Source: Chthonomonas calidirosea T49 (GTDB taxonomy: Bacteria > Armatimonadota > Chthonomonadetes > Chthonomonadales > Chthonomonadaceae). From it: 64,000 nucleotides of DNA. A program made the position numbers and the translations under genes. The notes under the pieces are model-generated. The model was not told the DNA's origin. It worked only from the letters and a program-made list of their open reading frames with translations, and did no database searches. Below are positions 33,195 through 42,217 of the stretch, piece after piece. Where the stretch lies: the NCBI RefSeq assembly GCF_000427095.1, contig NC_021487.1, positions 558,001 to 622,000 of the forward strand, written 5' to 3'. Position 1 is the first letter of the stretch. Each line of letters starts with the position of its first letter.

Positions 33195-35564
33195 ATGAAA
33201 TCGGGGCTTAGACAGCAAGCTATCCTTTTACCTATGCTCGTTCTTTTATCACTTGGCGACTCTGGCTCACCTCAAAACAGCTCTACACCCTCTCAAACCC
33301 AGCGTTTTTACTACACCCTTTCTCAGCAGGCCATTACAAGCGCCGGCGTCTATGACAGCAACGGTCATCTCATTCGTGTTCTATGGCAAATGCAGCCCAC
33401 TTCTGCTGGCAAACATACCGCGACATGGAATGGTCTCGACATGGGCGACCAGCCGGCACCGCCAGGACGCTATCATCTACTGGTAGCTGCTAATTTCTGT
33501 GTCTACCGCAATGTAGGTGTCATTGGAAACAGTGGCTTGCCCCCAAACGCCCAAGGACACACGCCAGCTAGTATTCTCTGCGTTGCTACCGATCAGGAGG
33601 GAAATATCTACACTGCCAACGGCTGGGACGAAGCCGGCGCCGACTTCAAAAAATGGGATAAATACGGACACTCTGTCTACGATGCCCACTTTCAAATTCG
33701 TAACGGAAAGCCTAACGGCATCCCCTACGCAATCGCTGTGGACAAAGACTACCTCTACTGCACCGTAGGTGGATGGGCTTCCCCACCATGGAATGAACGG
33801 CAACAGGTCGAGCGCTTTCGCCTTAGCGACGGCCAAGAAGTCCCATTCTCCGGTCAGCATCTCGTGGATGGCCATATCCAAATCTATGAGTGGCCGAGCC
33901 ACCTTCTTCCTCAAAACGTACCTCCTGATGAAGCGGAGCTCTTAAAAACGCCTTTGCGCGGCATCGCCGTAGATCAGCAGAACCTCTTTGTAACCGACCT
34001 TCTCGGCAACCGAGTGTGGCGTTTCGACAAGGAGAGCGGTGATCTTTTGGGCAGCTTCTCGGTGCCTACGCCGCGAGCCATCGCCGTAGATCCACAAGGG
34101 CACGTTTGGGTTAGCGCCGAGAAACACGAAATTCGTGTCTACTCCGCTACCGGCCAGCAACTCGCCGTACCTATCCACGATCTATCTGAGGCGGTTGAGA
34201 TCGCCTTCAGCCCCCTCAATAAACTCTATGTAGCCGACACGGGAGCAGGACAAGTGAAAATATACGCTATCCATGGCCTTAAGGCTCGACGGATCGGTGC
34301 CCTTGGTCAGAAAGCAAAAGCAGGCGATCGTGCCCCCGATCGCTTCTTTCATCTCACCGGTGTAGCCATCGCTCCAGATGGTAGCATTATCACCACACAA
34401 AAAGAGCCTATCTCCGGCGCCCGACTGGCAAAATGGTCGCCAAACGGCAAGCTGCAGTGGGAACAGTGGTGCACCGAATTCGTTTCGCTTGGCATCAATG
34501 CTCCAGATTCCCCTACCCTCTTTCTCTCTATGAGCGGACATCTATTTCATCTCGACGATTTTGAACATGGCAAAAGTCGTTATGTCGCAGATGGTTTGAA
34601 CGATCCAGTACTGTATCACAGTGACGTTCACGGTGTACCCCGTATCCTTACTTTTCAAGGCCGTCGCTTTCTCTTTCTACCAACTGGAGATGGTGTTCAA
34701 GTCTATCGCCTCGAAGGGCATGTACTTCACCTCGCTGCGCTTGTTGGCGGACGCGACCCCGATGCAACAGGCAAGAGCCACTACTGGCAACAACCGCATC
34801 CTAGCCCGCCACAACAGTGGACATGGCACGATCAACACGGAACCGGTCACCCACAGATGAACGAGATCCTCTGGTTTAAACCCCCAGGAAAAGGAACGGT
34901 TAACGTTTTCGGGATGGATGTGGACGATCAGGGCAACATATGGTTTGCGAACCTCGATACCCATAGCATTTGGGAACTGCCTAAGGGAAGGCTAGACACC
35001 CACGGTAATCCCACCTACGACTGGGCTAAAGCACATGAGGTGATTCCACGCGATGTCTCTTCACTCGGGTTCGACCCCACTATGGCACAAAGAGCCGACG
35101 ACGGCAGCATCTATGCTCTGGGTTGGAGCCACACCTGGCCCTCACCTCCTAATAACCCATTCTGGATGGGTGGTACAACGCTAGTGCGTTTTGATAAGCT
35201 CGGTAGGCGGCTTTGGGCTGTGCCGTTGCCCGAGGTCTGCCCAGGCATCTGTTTCCTCCCTGGCGGCGGATGCCTAGCCGGAGGAGGTCGTAGTGCCAAC
35301 ATATATCACTATACGTCGAATGGTCTGCTTGTAGGCAAAATGGCTCCCGGTGCAGCTATGGGCAACCAAAGCGGTTGGTTCGATAATCATGCCTGCGTGG
35401 CCGTCACGCATAACCCCCTCGACCACGGTTGGGACGTCTTTGCCGAAGATGATTACGTAGACCGTATCGCCTGGTATCGCATTGAAGGAAAAATAGCACT
35501 TGTGAACGGAGATTCGGTAATCGTGGCCGATAGTCTACAAAGACCATCTCATGAAACGCAGTAG
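33195..35564 (+). CDS. Secreted FlgD-Ig/NHL-type beta-propeller protein
   Basis: 789 aa. Signal peptide (AILLPMLVLLSLG), then a FlgD-like Ig domain (about residues 30-110; SAGVYDSNGHLIRVLW and AGKHTATWNGLDMGDQPAPPGRY). The rest holds NHL-like blades (GIAVDQQNLFVTDLLGNRVWRF, AIAVDPQGHVWVSAEKHEIRV, VEIAFSPLNKLYVADTGAGQV, VDDQGNIWFANLDTHSIWELP). Exported; probably a binding or structural protein in carbohydrate-related surface functions. ATG 33195 has GAGGAG upstream; an in-frame start at 33144 would disrupt the signal peptide. Confidence 0.78.
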   Translation: MKSGLRQQAILLPMLVLLSLGDSGSPQNSSTPSQTQRFYYTLSQQAITSAGVYDSNGHLIRVLWQMQPTSAGKHTATWNGLDMGDQPAPPGRYHLLVAANFCVYRNVGVIGNSGLPPNAQGHTPASILCVATDQEGNIYTANGWDEAGADFKKWDKYGHSVYDAHFQIRNGKPNGIPYAIAVDKDYLYCTVGGWASPPWNERQQVERFRLSDGQEVPFSGQHLVDGHIQIYEWPSHLLPQNVPPDEAELLKTPLRGIAVDQQNLFVTDLLGNRVWRFDKESGDLLGSFSVPTPRAIAVDPQGHVWVSAEKHEIRVYSATGQQLAVPIHDLSEAVEIAFSPLNKLYVADTGAGQVKIYAIHGLKARRIGALGQKAKAGDRAPDRFFHLTGVAIAPDGSIITTQKEPISGARLAKWSPNGKLQWEQWCTEFVSLGINAPDSPTLFLSMSGHLFHLDDFEHGKSRYVADGLNDPVLYHSDVHGVPRILTFQGRRFLFLPTGDGVQVYRLEGHVLHLAALVGGRDPDATGKSHYWQQPHPSPPQQWTWHDQHGTGHPQMNEILWFKPPGKGTVNVFGMDVDDQGNIWFANLDTHSIWELPKGRLDTHGNPTYDWAKAHEVIPRDVSSLGFDPTMAQRADDGSIYALGWSHTWPSPPNNPFWMGGTTLVRFDKLGRRLWAVPLPEVCPGICFLPGGGCLAGGGRSANIYHYTSNGLLVGKMAPGAAMGNQSGWFDNHACVAVTHNPLDHGWDVFAEDDYVDRIAWYRIEGKIALVNGDSVIVADSLQRPSHETQ

Positions 35565-35651
35565 AACCGAATTCCGTCTTAACAACTGCACACGATCCCC
35601 TCGTAGGGTTCTCGTGATGTGATACTACTTTCAATGAGGAGGAATTGAAAC

Positions 35652-36149
35652 ATGCTGACTCACCACAAGCGTCCTTTGCTTGCTGTCGCTCTCGCGGCTA
35701 CAACACTCACCAGCTTTACCCTGTTTAGCAAACCGGCCTCTGCGCTCTTCGATAAGACGCGCTTCATTACAGACGTAGGGGTCGCCTTCTTCGCCTTCCA
35801 TCACTGGGTTTGGAACCCCTACAAACACGGTGCTTTTCAGCCAGGTGCTCCCCACCGAACCGCCGCCCTTGTGAAAGCCGGTCTGGCCACCCTCTTCGCT
35901 GTCAATCGTCTCAAAGCAGCCGATCACTTAGCTCACACCAGCAAAAGCCCCTTATTACATAAACTCGCCGGAGCCATCGATCGCATGGAAGCCGCCTTTG
36001 CGAGCGTGGGACAAAATCTGAAAAACAAAGTGTTCGACCAAAAAGGCATTGACAACGCCAATAACTCCCTTTCAAGCGTTGATTCGCTCTCCAAGCAGGC
36101 AGGCATGACGATCCACGACGTTCCCATCAAAATCCCGGGTGTTGGCTAG
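35652..36149 (+). CDS. Secreted protein of unknown function
   Basis: 165 aa with a signal peptide (LAVALAATTLTSFTLFSKPASA) and a mature part with predicted helices; FHHWVWNPYKHGAFQPGAP is the most distinctive stretch. No family recognised. GAGGAGG before the ATG. Between the propeller protein and the membrane paralogue array; no overlap with either. Confidence 0.65.
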   Translation: MLTHHKRPLLAVALAATTLTSFTLFSKPASALFDKTRFITDVGVAFFAFHHWVWNPYKHGAFQPGAPHRTAALVKAGLATLFAVNRLKAADHLAHTSKSPLLHKLAGAIDRMEAAFASVGQNLKNKVFDQKGIDNANNSLSSVDSLSKQAGMTIHDVPIKIPGVG

Positions 36150-36193
36150 TTCAAAACCCTATCGTAAGAGCTAAGCATCTCACATCGAGTTTC

Positions 36194-36245
36194 GCAGAGC
36201 AGCCTAAAGCCTTCCGTACTCCTCACTCCCCTGTGGCTGCTCTGC
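36194..36245. repeat. Inverted repeat in a structured gene-free stretch
   Basis: 11-bp perfect arms GCAGAGCAGCC / GGCTGCTCTGC with a 30-base loop. Further short stems follow (GCGG...CCGC near 36260-36280). The 36150-36409 region has no gene and could hold a structured leader or small RNA. Confidence 0.45.
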
Positions 36246-36409
36246 CGCATGTAAGCGTCTGCGGTAAAGCTGCACTCCGCTTTGATAGGCTCCAGCAATA
36301 CATGCTTTTGCATCGCTGAAACCCCACCTGTTTTTCCTCCGTCAATAACTACAGAACCCTTTCCCTAGTAGGCCTTATCCGAAAATGAAGGGTAGAAAGA
36401 AACCGACAG

Positions 36410-36778
36410 ATGGATATGACAACGCATATTGAAGTGCTTGGATGGTTGCATATAGCGCTTCATAGTTTTTCACTGCTTGTCGGGGGTGCCATCCTACTTT
36501 TGGTGCTGTTTCTAGGCCATACCATCAGCGAATGGGCCCACTTGACTCCTCTGCTCGTCTATATTCCAGGACTGCTCATTGGTCTTTTTTTGTGTACGAT
36601 AGCAGTTCCTGGCATGATACTCGGCTACGGCCTGCTTCAAAAAACCTGCTGGAGTCGCAAGCTTGGCCTTATTCTGTCGCCCATGCTGCTAGCTTATTTC
36701 CCGCTAGGAACTCTGCTCGGCGTCTACACCTTTGCCATTCTCACAACGGAGAAAGCCAAGATAATACTCTGTCATTAG
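36410..36778 (+). CDS. Small membrane protein, tandem paralogue 1 of 3
   Basis: 122 aa, four predicted membrane segments. Shares the N-terminal pattern HIEVLGWLHIALH, the loop GMILGYGLLQKTCWSRKLGLILS and the tail LGVYTFAIL with the next two genes. Function unknown. The start is ATG 36410 or 36416, with only a weak ribosome site. Most diverged of the three. Confidence 0.7.
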   Translation: MDMTTHIEVLGWLHIALHSFSLLVGGAILLLVLFLGHTISEWAHLTPLLVYIPGLLIGLFLCTIAVPGMILGYGLLQKTCWSRKLGLILSPMLLAYFPLGTLLGVYTFAILTTEKAKIILCH

Positions 36779-36845
36779 CCTTCTCTAATTAATTAGCCAT
36801 AAAATGTATTATGATATCACCCTATATCCAACAGGAGAAGCTCGT

Positions 36846-37214
36846 ATGGAAGTTCATATCAAAATATTAGCGTGGTTGCATATTATCTTCAATGCTGTCT
36901 ATGCTGTGCTAGGGATCTCTATCTTTCTCTTGTTTCTCTTCTTTGGGCTAGGAGCTAGTGCGCTTAGTCGAGACATCGTTCCAGCCTTTCTGGTGAGCGG
37001 AATGGGAGCGTTTTTTGGCTTCTTCTTCCTTATTTTTGGACTACCAGGTCTCGTGCTCGGCTATGGGCTGTTGACCGAGAGAGGCTGGAGCCGCGCACTC
37101 GGCATCGTGTTTTCGCTGTTCGATCTCCTCAACTTCCCTATGGGTACGATCTTAGGCATTTATGGGCTCATCGTGCTCTTCAATGAGGAGACCAGCCTCA
37201 TTCTCTCCCGATGA
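36846..37214 (+). CDS. Small membrane protein, tandem paralogue 2 of 3
   Basis: 122 aa with four membrane segments. MEVHIKILAWLHIIFNAVYAV, GLVLGYGLLTERGWSRALGIV and LGIYGLIVLFNEET match its neighbours. AGGAG lies eight bases before ATG 36846. The third copy is closer to this one than to the first. Confidence 0.75.
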   Translation: MEVHIKILAWLHIIFNAVYAVLGISIFLLFLFFGLGASALSRDIVPAFLVSGMGAFFGFFFLIFGLPGLVLGYGLLTERGWSRALGIVFSLFDLLNFPMGTILGIYGLIVLFNEETSLILSR

Positions 37215-37299
37215 ACTCCCGAGTCAGACACCCCTTCCTGAAGGTAAGGGTTTGCGCCTAAGATGCCAAAAATCCCGATGAAAGGCGGTCGTGGTGTCT

Positions 37300-37323
37300 C
37301 TCTCCTGCGTAGAGGCAGGGGAG
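37300..37323. repeat. Hairpin between paralogues 2 and 3
   Basis: Nine-base arms CTCTCCTGC / GCAGGGGAG (one G-T wobble) with a six-base loop, in the 260-base gap before the third copy. No T-run directly after it. Confidence 0.35.
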
Positions 37324-37474
37324 CGCACCCTACAATTATACAAGAACATCATAGCTGATCGTTCAAATCAGAACGTTCGCAAGGAAAGCAGGAGTTTTTA
37401 AAAATTTGAGAAGCATACAGCGTCGCTCTAGTAGCATCCCTTTACTCTATTTAAAAGGAGGCAAAATCGAGAAC

Positions 37475-37840
37475 ATGGAACTACACGTAAAAATTCTAGG
37501 TTGGCTCTATGTCCTGCTTAACGCAGTATTCGCCATCTTAGGCGTAATAACTATTCTAGGAGGCCTAGCGGCCGACGTAGGAAGTAGCGTACAACATCAT
37601 TCAGCTGGCGGACTTTTGGCGAGCGGCATTGGGTCAGTGATTGGGATATTCCTTCTCATTGTAGGCTTGCCAGGCCTTATCTTGGGCTATGGCCTGCTTA
37701 CTCGAAGACGTTGGAGCCGAATATTGGGCATCGTGCTCTCGATCTTAGAGCTATTCAACTTTCCCTTGGGCACCATTTTAGGCATCTACGGCCTCTACGT
37801 TCTATTGAATCAGGAGACAGTCGCCCTATTAAACAATTGA
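37475..37840 (+). CDS. Small membrane protein, tandem paralogue 3 of 3
   Basis: 121 aa, four membrane segments, MELHVKILGWLYVLLNAVFAI, GLILGYGLLTRRRWSRILGIV and LGIYGLYVLLNQET. AAGGAGG upstream of ATG 37475. The array of three equal-length copies suggests local duplication. Confidence 0.75.
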   Translation: MELHVKILGWLYVLLNAVFAILGVITILGGLAADVGSSVQHHSAGGLLASGIGSVIGIFLLIVGLPGLILGYGLLTRRRWSRILGIVLSILELFNFPLGTILGIYGLYVLLNQETVALLNN

Positions 37841-37885
37841 ATAGGAAATCAACACCTCCTACCGATCCTAGATCCTCTTCACTTA

Positions 37886-37918
37886 CTCCCCCTAATTAGC
37901 AAGTGTAGGAGGGGTTTT
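37886..37918 (+). terminator. Probable terminator after the paralogue array
   Basis: CCCCCT / AGGAGGGG arms around a short loop followed by TTTT. It overlaps the last codons of the convergent gene ending at 37896. Confidence 0.5.
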
Positions 37919-39179
37919 CTATTGATTGATTTGATTCCTCATGGGCTAGCCAGTCCTCCACCGTTGCATAACACTCTGCTCCCTGATGGCATAGTTGTGC
38001 CAGAAGCTGCGCGGCTTTTCCCCCTGTGAAATCGCGGGTTTCAAATCGTTCGTTGCCCAACAACACAACCCGCTTCCCCATTACCTGCATCTCCTGCACC
38101 AAATTCAACACAGGCAGATTGCCGTGCCCGATGGGAACCGGCGCTACACACACGAGGTCAGCCCGCTGCATCATCGTTTTGGCAGTTGCGCAGACCTCTT
38201 GGCGAATTGGTGCAAATGGCGCCTCCAATACAACCTCTATCCCCAACACTTCGGCAGCAACCTGATCGCTGTCATAGAGATTGAGCGGCCCAGCGCTTAC
38301 CCTGTATCCGTGATGAATAAGTGTGCCCATAATAGCTATCCCCGACCCACCGCCGCATACTAAATGGACATGAGGTCTCTCACACGCTTCCCTAGCACGC
38401 GCCGGCCGTACGCTTAACAGCGTAGGCCTACCGGTGGCCGGGTTCAGACCCACCTGTATATCCGCGTCGTAGACGCGACGAAGATGTGCCGGTGTTAGTA
38501 CCGACTCCGGCGTGCCATAAGCTTCCACGCGACCAGCGCGCAGCAATACAAGTCGCTCGCAAAACTCTGCGGCTTGATTGATATCGTGCAGAGCAGCAAT
38601 AACACCTACCCTACCTTGACTACGTTCGACCATCTTCTGAATATGCTGAAGCAACTCTATCTGATGCGTTATGTCGAGATGAGCGGTTGGCTCATCTAAA
38701 AGCAAAAGAGGAGCTTCTTGAGCTAAAGCGCGTGCGATCAGGACGCGCCGATGCTCGCCTCCTGAGAGCTGGGTGATCGGTCTCTCGGCCAAGGAAAGAA
38801 TATCCAACTCTGCCATACAACGTCGAGCGATCGCATAATCTTCCCCAGTAAAGCCCTTTCCACCGCGATGTGGATAGCGCCCCATCAGCACCACATCGAG
38901 TGCGCTAAAATCGAACAGGGCTGGCTCGAATTGAGGCACAAAAGCGATTTTCTGGGCGCGGATATGAGCCGGAATCTGCGATAAAACCTCTCCATCCAGA
39001 ACCACACGCCCCGATTGCGGCGGTAAAACCCCGGAGAGCACGCGTAACAGAGTGGACTTTCCGCTGCCATTCGGCCCCAAAAGCCCTACAAACTCCCCTG
39101 TCTGAAAAACAAGGCGGACGGCATGAAGAACCATCCGTCCGCCATATCCAGCAGTGATCGCATCGGCCTCTAGGCGCAT
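37896..39179 (-). CDS. FecE/BtuD-type ABC ATPase with extra C-terminal domain
   Basis: 427 aa. Residues 1-255 are an iron-siderophore/cobalamin-type ABC ATPase: Walker A LLGPNGSGKSTLLRVL, signature LSGGEHRRVLIARAL, Walker B LLLLDEPTAHLD, H-loop ALHDINQA. Residues about 265-427 form an additional Rossmann-like domain (HVHLVCGGGSGIAIMGTLIHH, VSAGPLNLYDSDQVAAEVLG, ADLVCVAPVPIGHGNLPVLN), resembling extensions seen in archaeal-type cobalamin ATPases. No permease or binding protein is nearby. It follows the CysO-MoeZ fusion by four bases and so belongs to the cysteine operon. Confidence 0.8.
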   Translation of the reverse strand: MRLEADAITAGYGGRMVLHAVRLVFQTGEFVGLLGPNGSGKSTLLRVLSGVLPPQSGRVVLDGEVLSQIPAHIRAQKIAFVPQFEPALFDFSALDVVLMGRYPHRGGKGFTGEDYAIARRCMAELDILSLAERPITQLSGGEHRRVLIARALAQEAPLLLLDEPTAHLDITHQIELLQHIQKMVERSQGRVGVIAALHDINQAAEFCERLVLLRAGRVEAYGTPESVLTPAHLRRVYDADIQVGLNPATGRPTLLSVRPARAREACERPHVHLVCGGGSGIAIMGTLIHHGYRVSAGPLNLYDSDQVAAEVLGIEVVLEAPFAPIRQEVCATAKTMMQRADLVCVAPVPIGHGNLPVLNLVQEMQVMGKRVVLLGNERFETRDFTGGKAAQLLAQLCHQGAECYATVEDWLAHEESNQSIENPSYTC

Positions 39180-39183
39180 TGGT

Positions 39184-40665
39184 TTAGTACTTCGGCACGC
39201 TTGGATCTATCTCTTCACTCCAAGCCAAAATACCCCCTTTGAGGTTCTTAAGGTGCTTAAATCCCTTTGCCTTTAACTTAAGCAGGGCCTCCGCACTGCG
39301 CTTACCGCTGCGACAATGCAAGATGATCTCCTGATTCGGGTCCAGCTCATGAGCACGCTCCTCGATCTGCCCTAGAGGAATAAGCTGTGTCCTGGGAATG
39401 CGGGCTATCGCGTACTCGTGTGGCTCACGAACGTCAATGATAGTGAGCCTCTCGCCCGCATCCATACGACGCTTTAGCTCCTGAACCGTGATCTCCTCAA
39501 CCTCATCGAGTTGTGGTGGAGGAGCCTCTTCACCACGAATACCGCAGAACTCCTCATAGTCAATCAGTTCACGAATAGTAGGATTCTCCCCACATAGAGG
39601 GCAGGCTGGATCACGACGCAGTCGCAGCTCACGAAACTGCATCTTCAGTGCATTAAAAGTTAACAACCGCCCAATAAGCGGGTTGCCGATACCTAATATC
39701 AGTTTAATGGCTTCAATAGCCTGAATGCACCCAACAATGCCGGGCAACACACCTAATACCCCGCCTTCAGCACAAGAGGGCACCAATCCAGGAGGAGGAG
39801 GTTCAGGGAATAGGCACCGGTAGCACGGGCCGTGTCCGGCCCAAAATACAGAGGCCTGTCCCTCAAAACGAAAGATCGATCCGTAAACATTAGGCTTCCC
39901 CAGCAGTGCGCAGACATCATTAGTAAGGTAGCGGGTCGGGAAGTTGTCGGTTCCATCTATAATGATGTCAAAGTCCCGAGCGATCTCTAAGGCATTCTGC
40001 GAGGTAAATCGCTCCTCAAATCCGATAACCTCTACATGGGGGTTGATATCCAGGATGGTCTCTTTGGCAGATTCAAGCTTAGAACGCCCTACGTCGTTAG
40101 TGCCGTGGATAACCTGGCGTTGAAGGTTGGTTAAGTCCACAGCGTCAAAATCTACGAGGCCAATAGTGCCTACACCAGCTGCGGCGAGATAGAGGGCGAG
40201 TGGAGACCCAAGGCCACCGGCACCGATCAACAGCACTTTCGCCGCCCTCAACCTCTTCTGTCCTTCCAGCCCGACCTCCGGCAAAATAAGATGGCGGCTG
40301 TAGCGTAATATCTCCTCATTACTAAAGCTAACGGCCTCTACGCGCTCCTCCGGCAAAAGAGCGTTTGGGTTGATCCGAGCTGTCTCTACTCCCACCCCCC
40401 CAGCAATGGAGGGCACAATACTCAGCTCATCAGCATCGGTCACCGGTGTCTCTAAGCCCTGCAAAGCGCGTGTGTCGTCGGCTCCCTTGTAGATGTTAAC
40501 AAAGTGACGCAGCTCGCCCTTATCGTTATACAGATGCTTTCTCAGATCGGGGTAACGCTCCAGTAGCTGATCTAAAGCCTCCTTGACGGTAGTTCCCCCT
40601 ACGCTAATCTCGTCGTTTCCGCCAACAAACTGCTGTAGTGATGTGGGCACAAGTATTTTAGGCAT
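39184..40665 (-). CDS. Fusion of CysO-like sulfur carrier, MoeB/ThiF E1 and rhodanese
   Basis: 493 aa. Residues 1-90 are a MoaD/ThiS/CysO ubiquitin-like carrier starting MPKILVPTSLQQFVGG and ending in the Gly-Gly of SIVPSIAGG (G89-G90). Residues about 115-375 are an E1-like adenylyltransferase: ATP loop GAGGLGS (148-154), GTDNFPTRYL, zinc cysteines C281/C284 and C355/C358. Residues about 388-493 are a rhodanese with catalytic Cys451 (HCRSGKRSAE). The last two parts together equal MoeZ. The Gly-Gly is internal, so it must be cut free before it can carry sulfur. ATG 40665 overlaps the protease gene by eight bases; an ATG at 40683 would add six residues. Confidence 0.88.
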   Translation of the reverse strand: MPKILVPTSLQQFVGGNDEISVGGTTVKEALDQLLERYPDLRKHLYNDKGELRHFVNIYKGADDTRALQGLETPVTDADELSIVPSIAGGVGVETARINPNALLPEERVEAVSFSNEEILRYSRHLILPEVGLEGQKRLRAAKVLLIGAGGLGSPLALYLAAAGVGTIGLVDFDAVDLTNLQRQVIHGTNDVGRSKLESAKETILDINPHVEVIGFEERFTSQNALEIARDFDIIIDGTDNFPTRYLTNDVCALLGKPNVYGSIFRFEGQASVFWAGHGPCYRCLFPEPPPPGLVPSCAEGGVLGVLPGIVGCIQAIEAIKLILGIGNPLIGRLLTFNALKMQFRELRLRRDPACPLCGENPTIRELIDYEEFCGIRGEEAPPPQLDEVEEITVQELKRRMDAGERLTIIDVREPHEYAIARIPRTQLIPLGQIEERAHELDPNQEIILHCRSGKRSAEALLKLKAKGFKHLKNLKGGILAWSEEIDPSVPKY

Positions 40666-41152
40666 TGTCTCTTCCCTCTTCATGAACTGATACGATCTCT
40701 ATAGGCTCTTCTAAAAAGGCATCGCCGGCTTCGTTGAGTTGCCAGGCGGTTAACTCTTGTGGCTCACCCCGCCGCACAGAGAGAATACAGTAGATATACC
40801 ACGGCGACGCCCACTCCCTATCAAAGTCGCTTGGGAGCGCCGGGTGATCGGGATGTGAGTGATAGAACCCTAAAACCTTTATCCCGGTCTTTCGCTCCTC
40901 GCGCAGCAGCTGAAACATGGTGTTCGGCGAAACGAGGTAGCGCCGCTCCTGCCCTGGCACACTTTCAATGGCCTCTCCGCGCAGACTGGCCTCCCAAGAG
41001 GGATCAAATGTATTTGGCAGCGGTCTTGCTTCCTGCACGATGCGAATCTCGCCATCCAACTGCCCTAGCAACGCTCCTACGCACTCACGAGGATAATCCT
41101 TTGCCCCATGGGTATGGATAGCTTCCTCTACACATTTTGGAATACGAATCAC
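40658..41152 (-). CDS. mec: JAMM/MPN metalloprotease, Mec type
   Basis: 164 aa zinc protease. JAMM residues: E23 (PRECVGALLG), H98, H100, S108 and D111 in HSHPDHPALPSDFD. In mycobacteria the related Mec enzyme releases cysteine from the C-terminus of CysO. Here it is encoded directly between cysM and the carrier fusion, touching both, so it is positioned to release cysteine and possibly to process the fusion at its Gly-Gly. Confidence 0.9.
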   Translation of the reverse strand: MIRIPKCVEEAIHTHGAKDYPRECVGALLGQLDGEIRIVQEARPLPNTFDPSWEASLRGEAIESVPGQERRYLVSPNTMFQLLREERKTGIKVLGFYHSHPDHPALPSDFDREWASPWYIYCILSVRRGEPQELTAWQLNEAGDAFLEEPIEIVSVHEEGRDNA

Positions 41153-42145
41153 TTACTCCCCCTCATGCCAGAAGCGATCCGAAAGATAACGCGTTCCGGT
41201 ATCACAAAAGATCGTTACAATGACCCCTTCGTCCAACTCCTCCGCTAACTTCAAGCAGCAGACCATCGCTGCTGCCGCAGAGATGCCCACCAAAACGCCC
41301 TCCTCACGCGCAAGCCGCTTCACCATGGCATAGGCCTCCTCGGTGGATACCTCACGGTTCTCATCCGCTAAATTGGGATCGTAGATTCCGGGCACAATAG
41401 AGCTGGCCATGTGTTTCATCCCTTCCAAACCGTGGAAGGGCGAATCCGGTTGGAACGAAATCAGGCGGATGGCTGGATTGAACTCTTTTAAACGACGCCC
41501 GGTTCCCACAAAGGTTCCACTTGTGCCCAGGCCGGCCACGAAATGAGTTATTCGGCCGTTCGTCTGCTGCCAGATCTCCGGTGCCGTAGTGAGGTAGTGC
41601 GCACGCCAGTTGGCCGGGTTATTATACTGATCCGGATAGAAGTAGCGATCTGGCTGCGCTGCATAGAGCTCGCGCGCTTTTAAAATCGCCCCGTCGGAAG
41701 AGAGTCGTGGATCGGTGAGAATAAGTTGCGCACCATAGGCACGTAGTATCTGCTTGCGCTCCTCACTTGCGTTCGCCGGCAAACAGAGATGTACCTCGTA
41801 GCCCATAGCCGCGCCGATCATGGCATAAGCAATGCCCGTGTTCCCAGAGGTGGCATCGAGAATGATCTTTCCAGGCCGTAAGGCGCCACTACGCTCCCCT
41901 TCCAAGATCATGTTGAGTGCCGGACGATCTTTCACCGACCCTCCCGGATTAGCCCACTCGGCTTTTGCATAGATGGTTACGCGCGGGTTCTTCGGAACCA
42001 CTCGCCGCAGCCGCAATAGCGGTGTGTTTCCGATTAGCTCTAATAGGCCCACCGGATGTGGTCGCAAAGCAGGGTCGGGCGATGTGGAAGGGGTGTAAGC
42101 GCTCTCAGAACCGGCTCCCTCAGATAACCTGAGTAGTGTGCTCAT
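41153..42145 (-). CDS. cysM: Cysteine synthase, CysM/CysK family
   Basis: 330 aa PLP enzyme. The PLP lysine is K72 in NPGGSVKDRPAL; the substrate loop is ATSGNTG and the phosphate loop GLGTSGTFVGTGR. The C-terminal part (GVLVGISAAAAM, FCDTGTRYLSDRFW) is typical. With a CysO-type carrier as sulfur donor it would attach the amino-acid skeleton to carrier thiocarboxylate, as CysM does in mycobacteria. ATG 42145 is preferred; the frame continues to 42295 through sequence that looks like the promoter. GAGGA lies 14 bases upstream, so the ribosome site is poor. Confidence 0.88.
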   Translation of the reverse strand: MSTLLRLSEGAGSESAYTPSTSPDPALRPHPVGLLELIGNTPLLRLRRVVPKNPRVTIYAKAEWANPGGSVKDRPALNMILEGERSGALRPGKIILDATSGNTGIAYAMIGAAMGYEVHLCLPANASEERKQILRAYGAQLILTDPRLSSDGAILKARELYAAQPDRYFYPDQYNNPANWRAHYLTTAPEIWQQTNGRITHFVAGLGTSGTFVGTGRRLKEFNPAIRLISFQPDSPFHGLEGMKHMASSIVPGIYDPNLADENREVSTEEAYAMVKRLAREEGVLVGISAAAAMVCCLKLAEELDEGVIVTIFCDTGTRYLSDRFWHEGE

Positions 42146-42217
42146 GACTGAATTTACGCTTTCCTCATAGGCTCCGTTCCCTAAAAAGGGTCGAAACCTT
42201 ACTTTTTCGATAGAATT

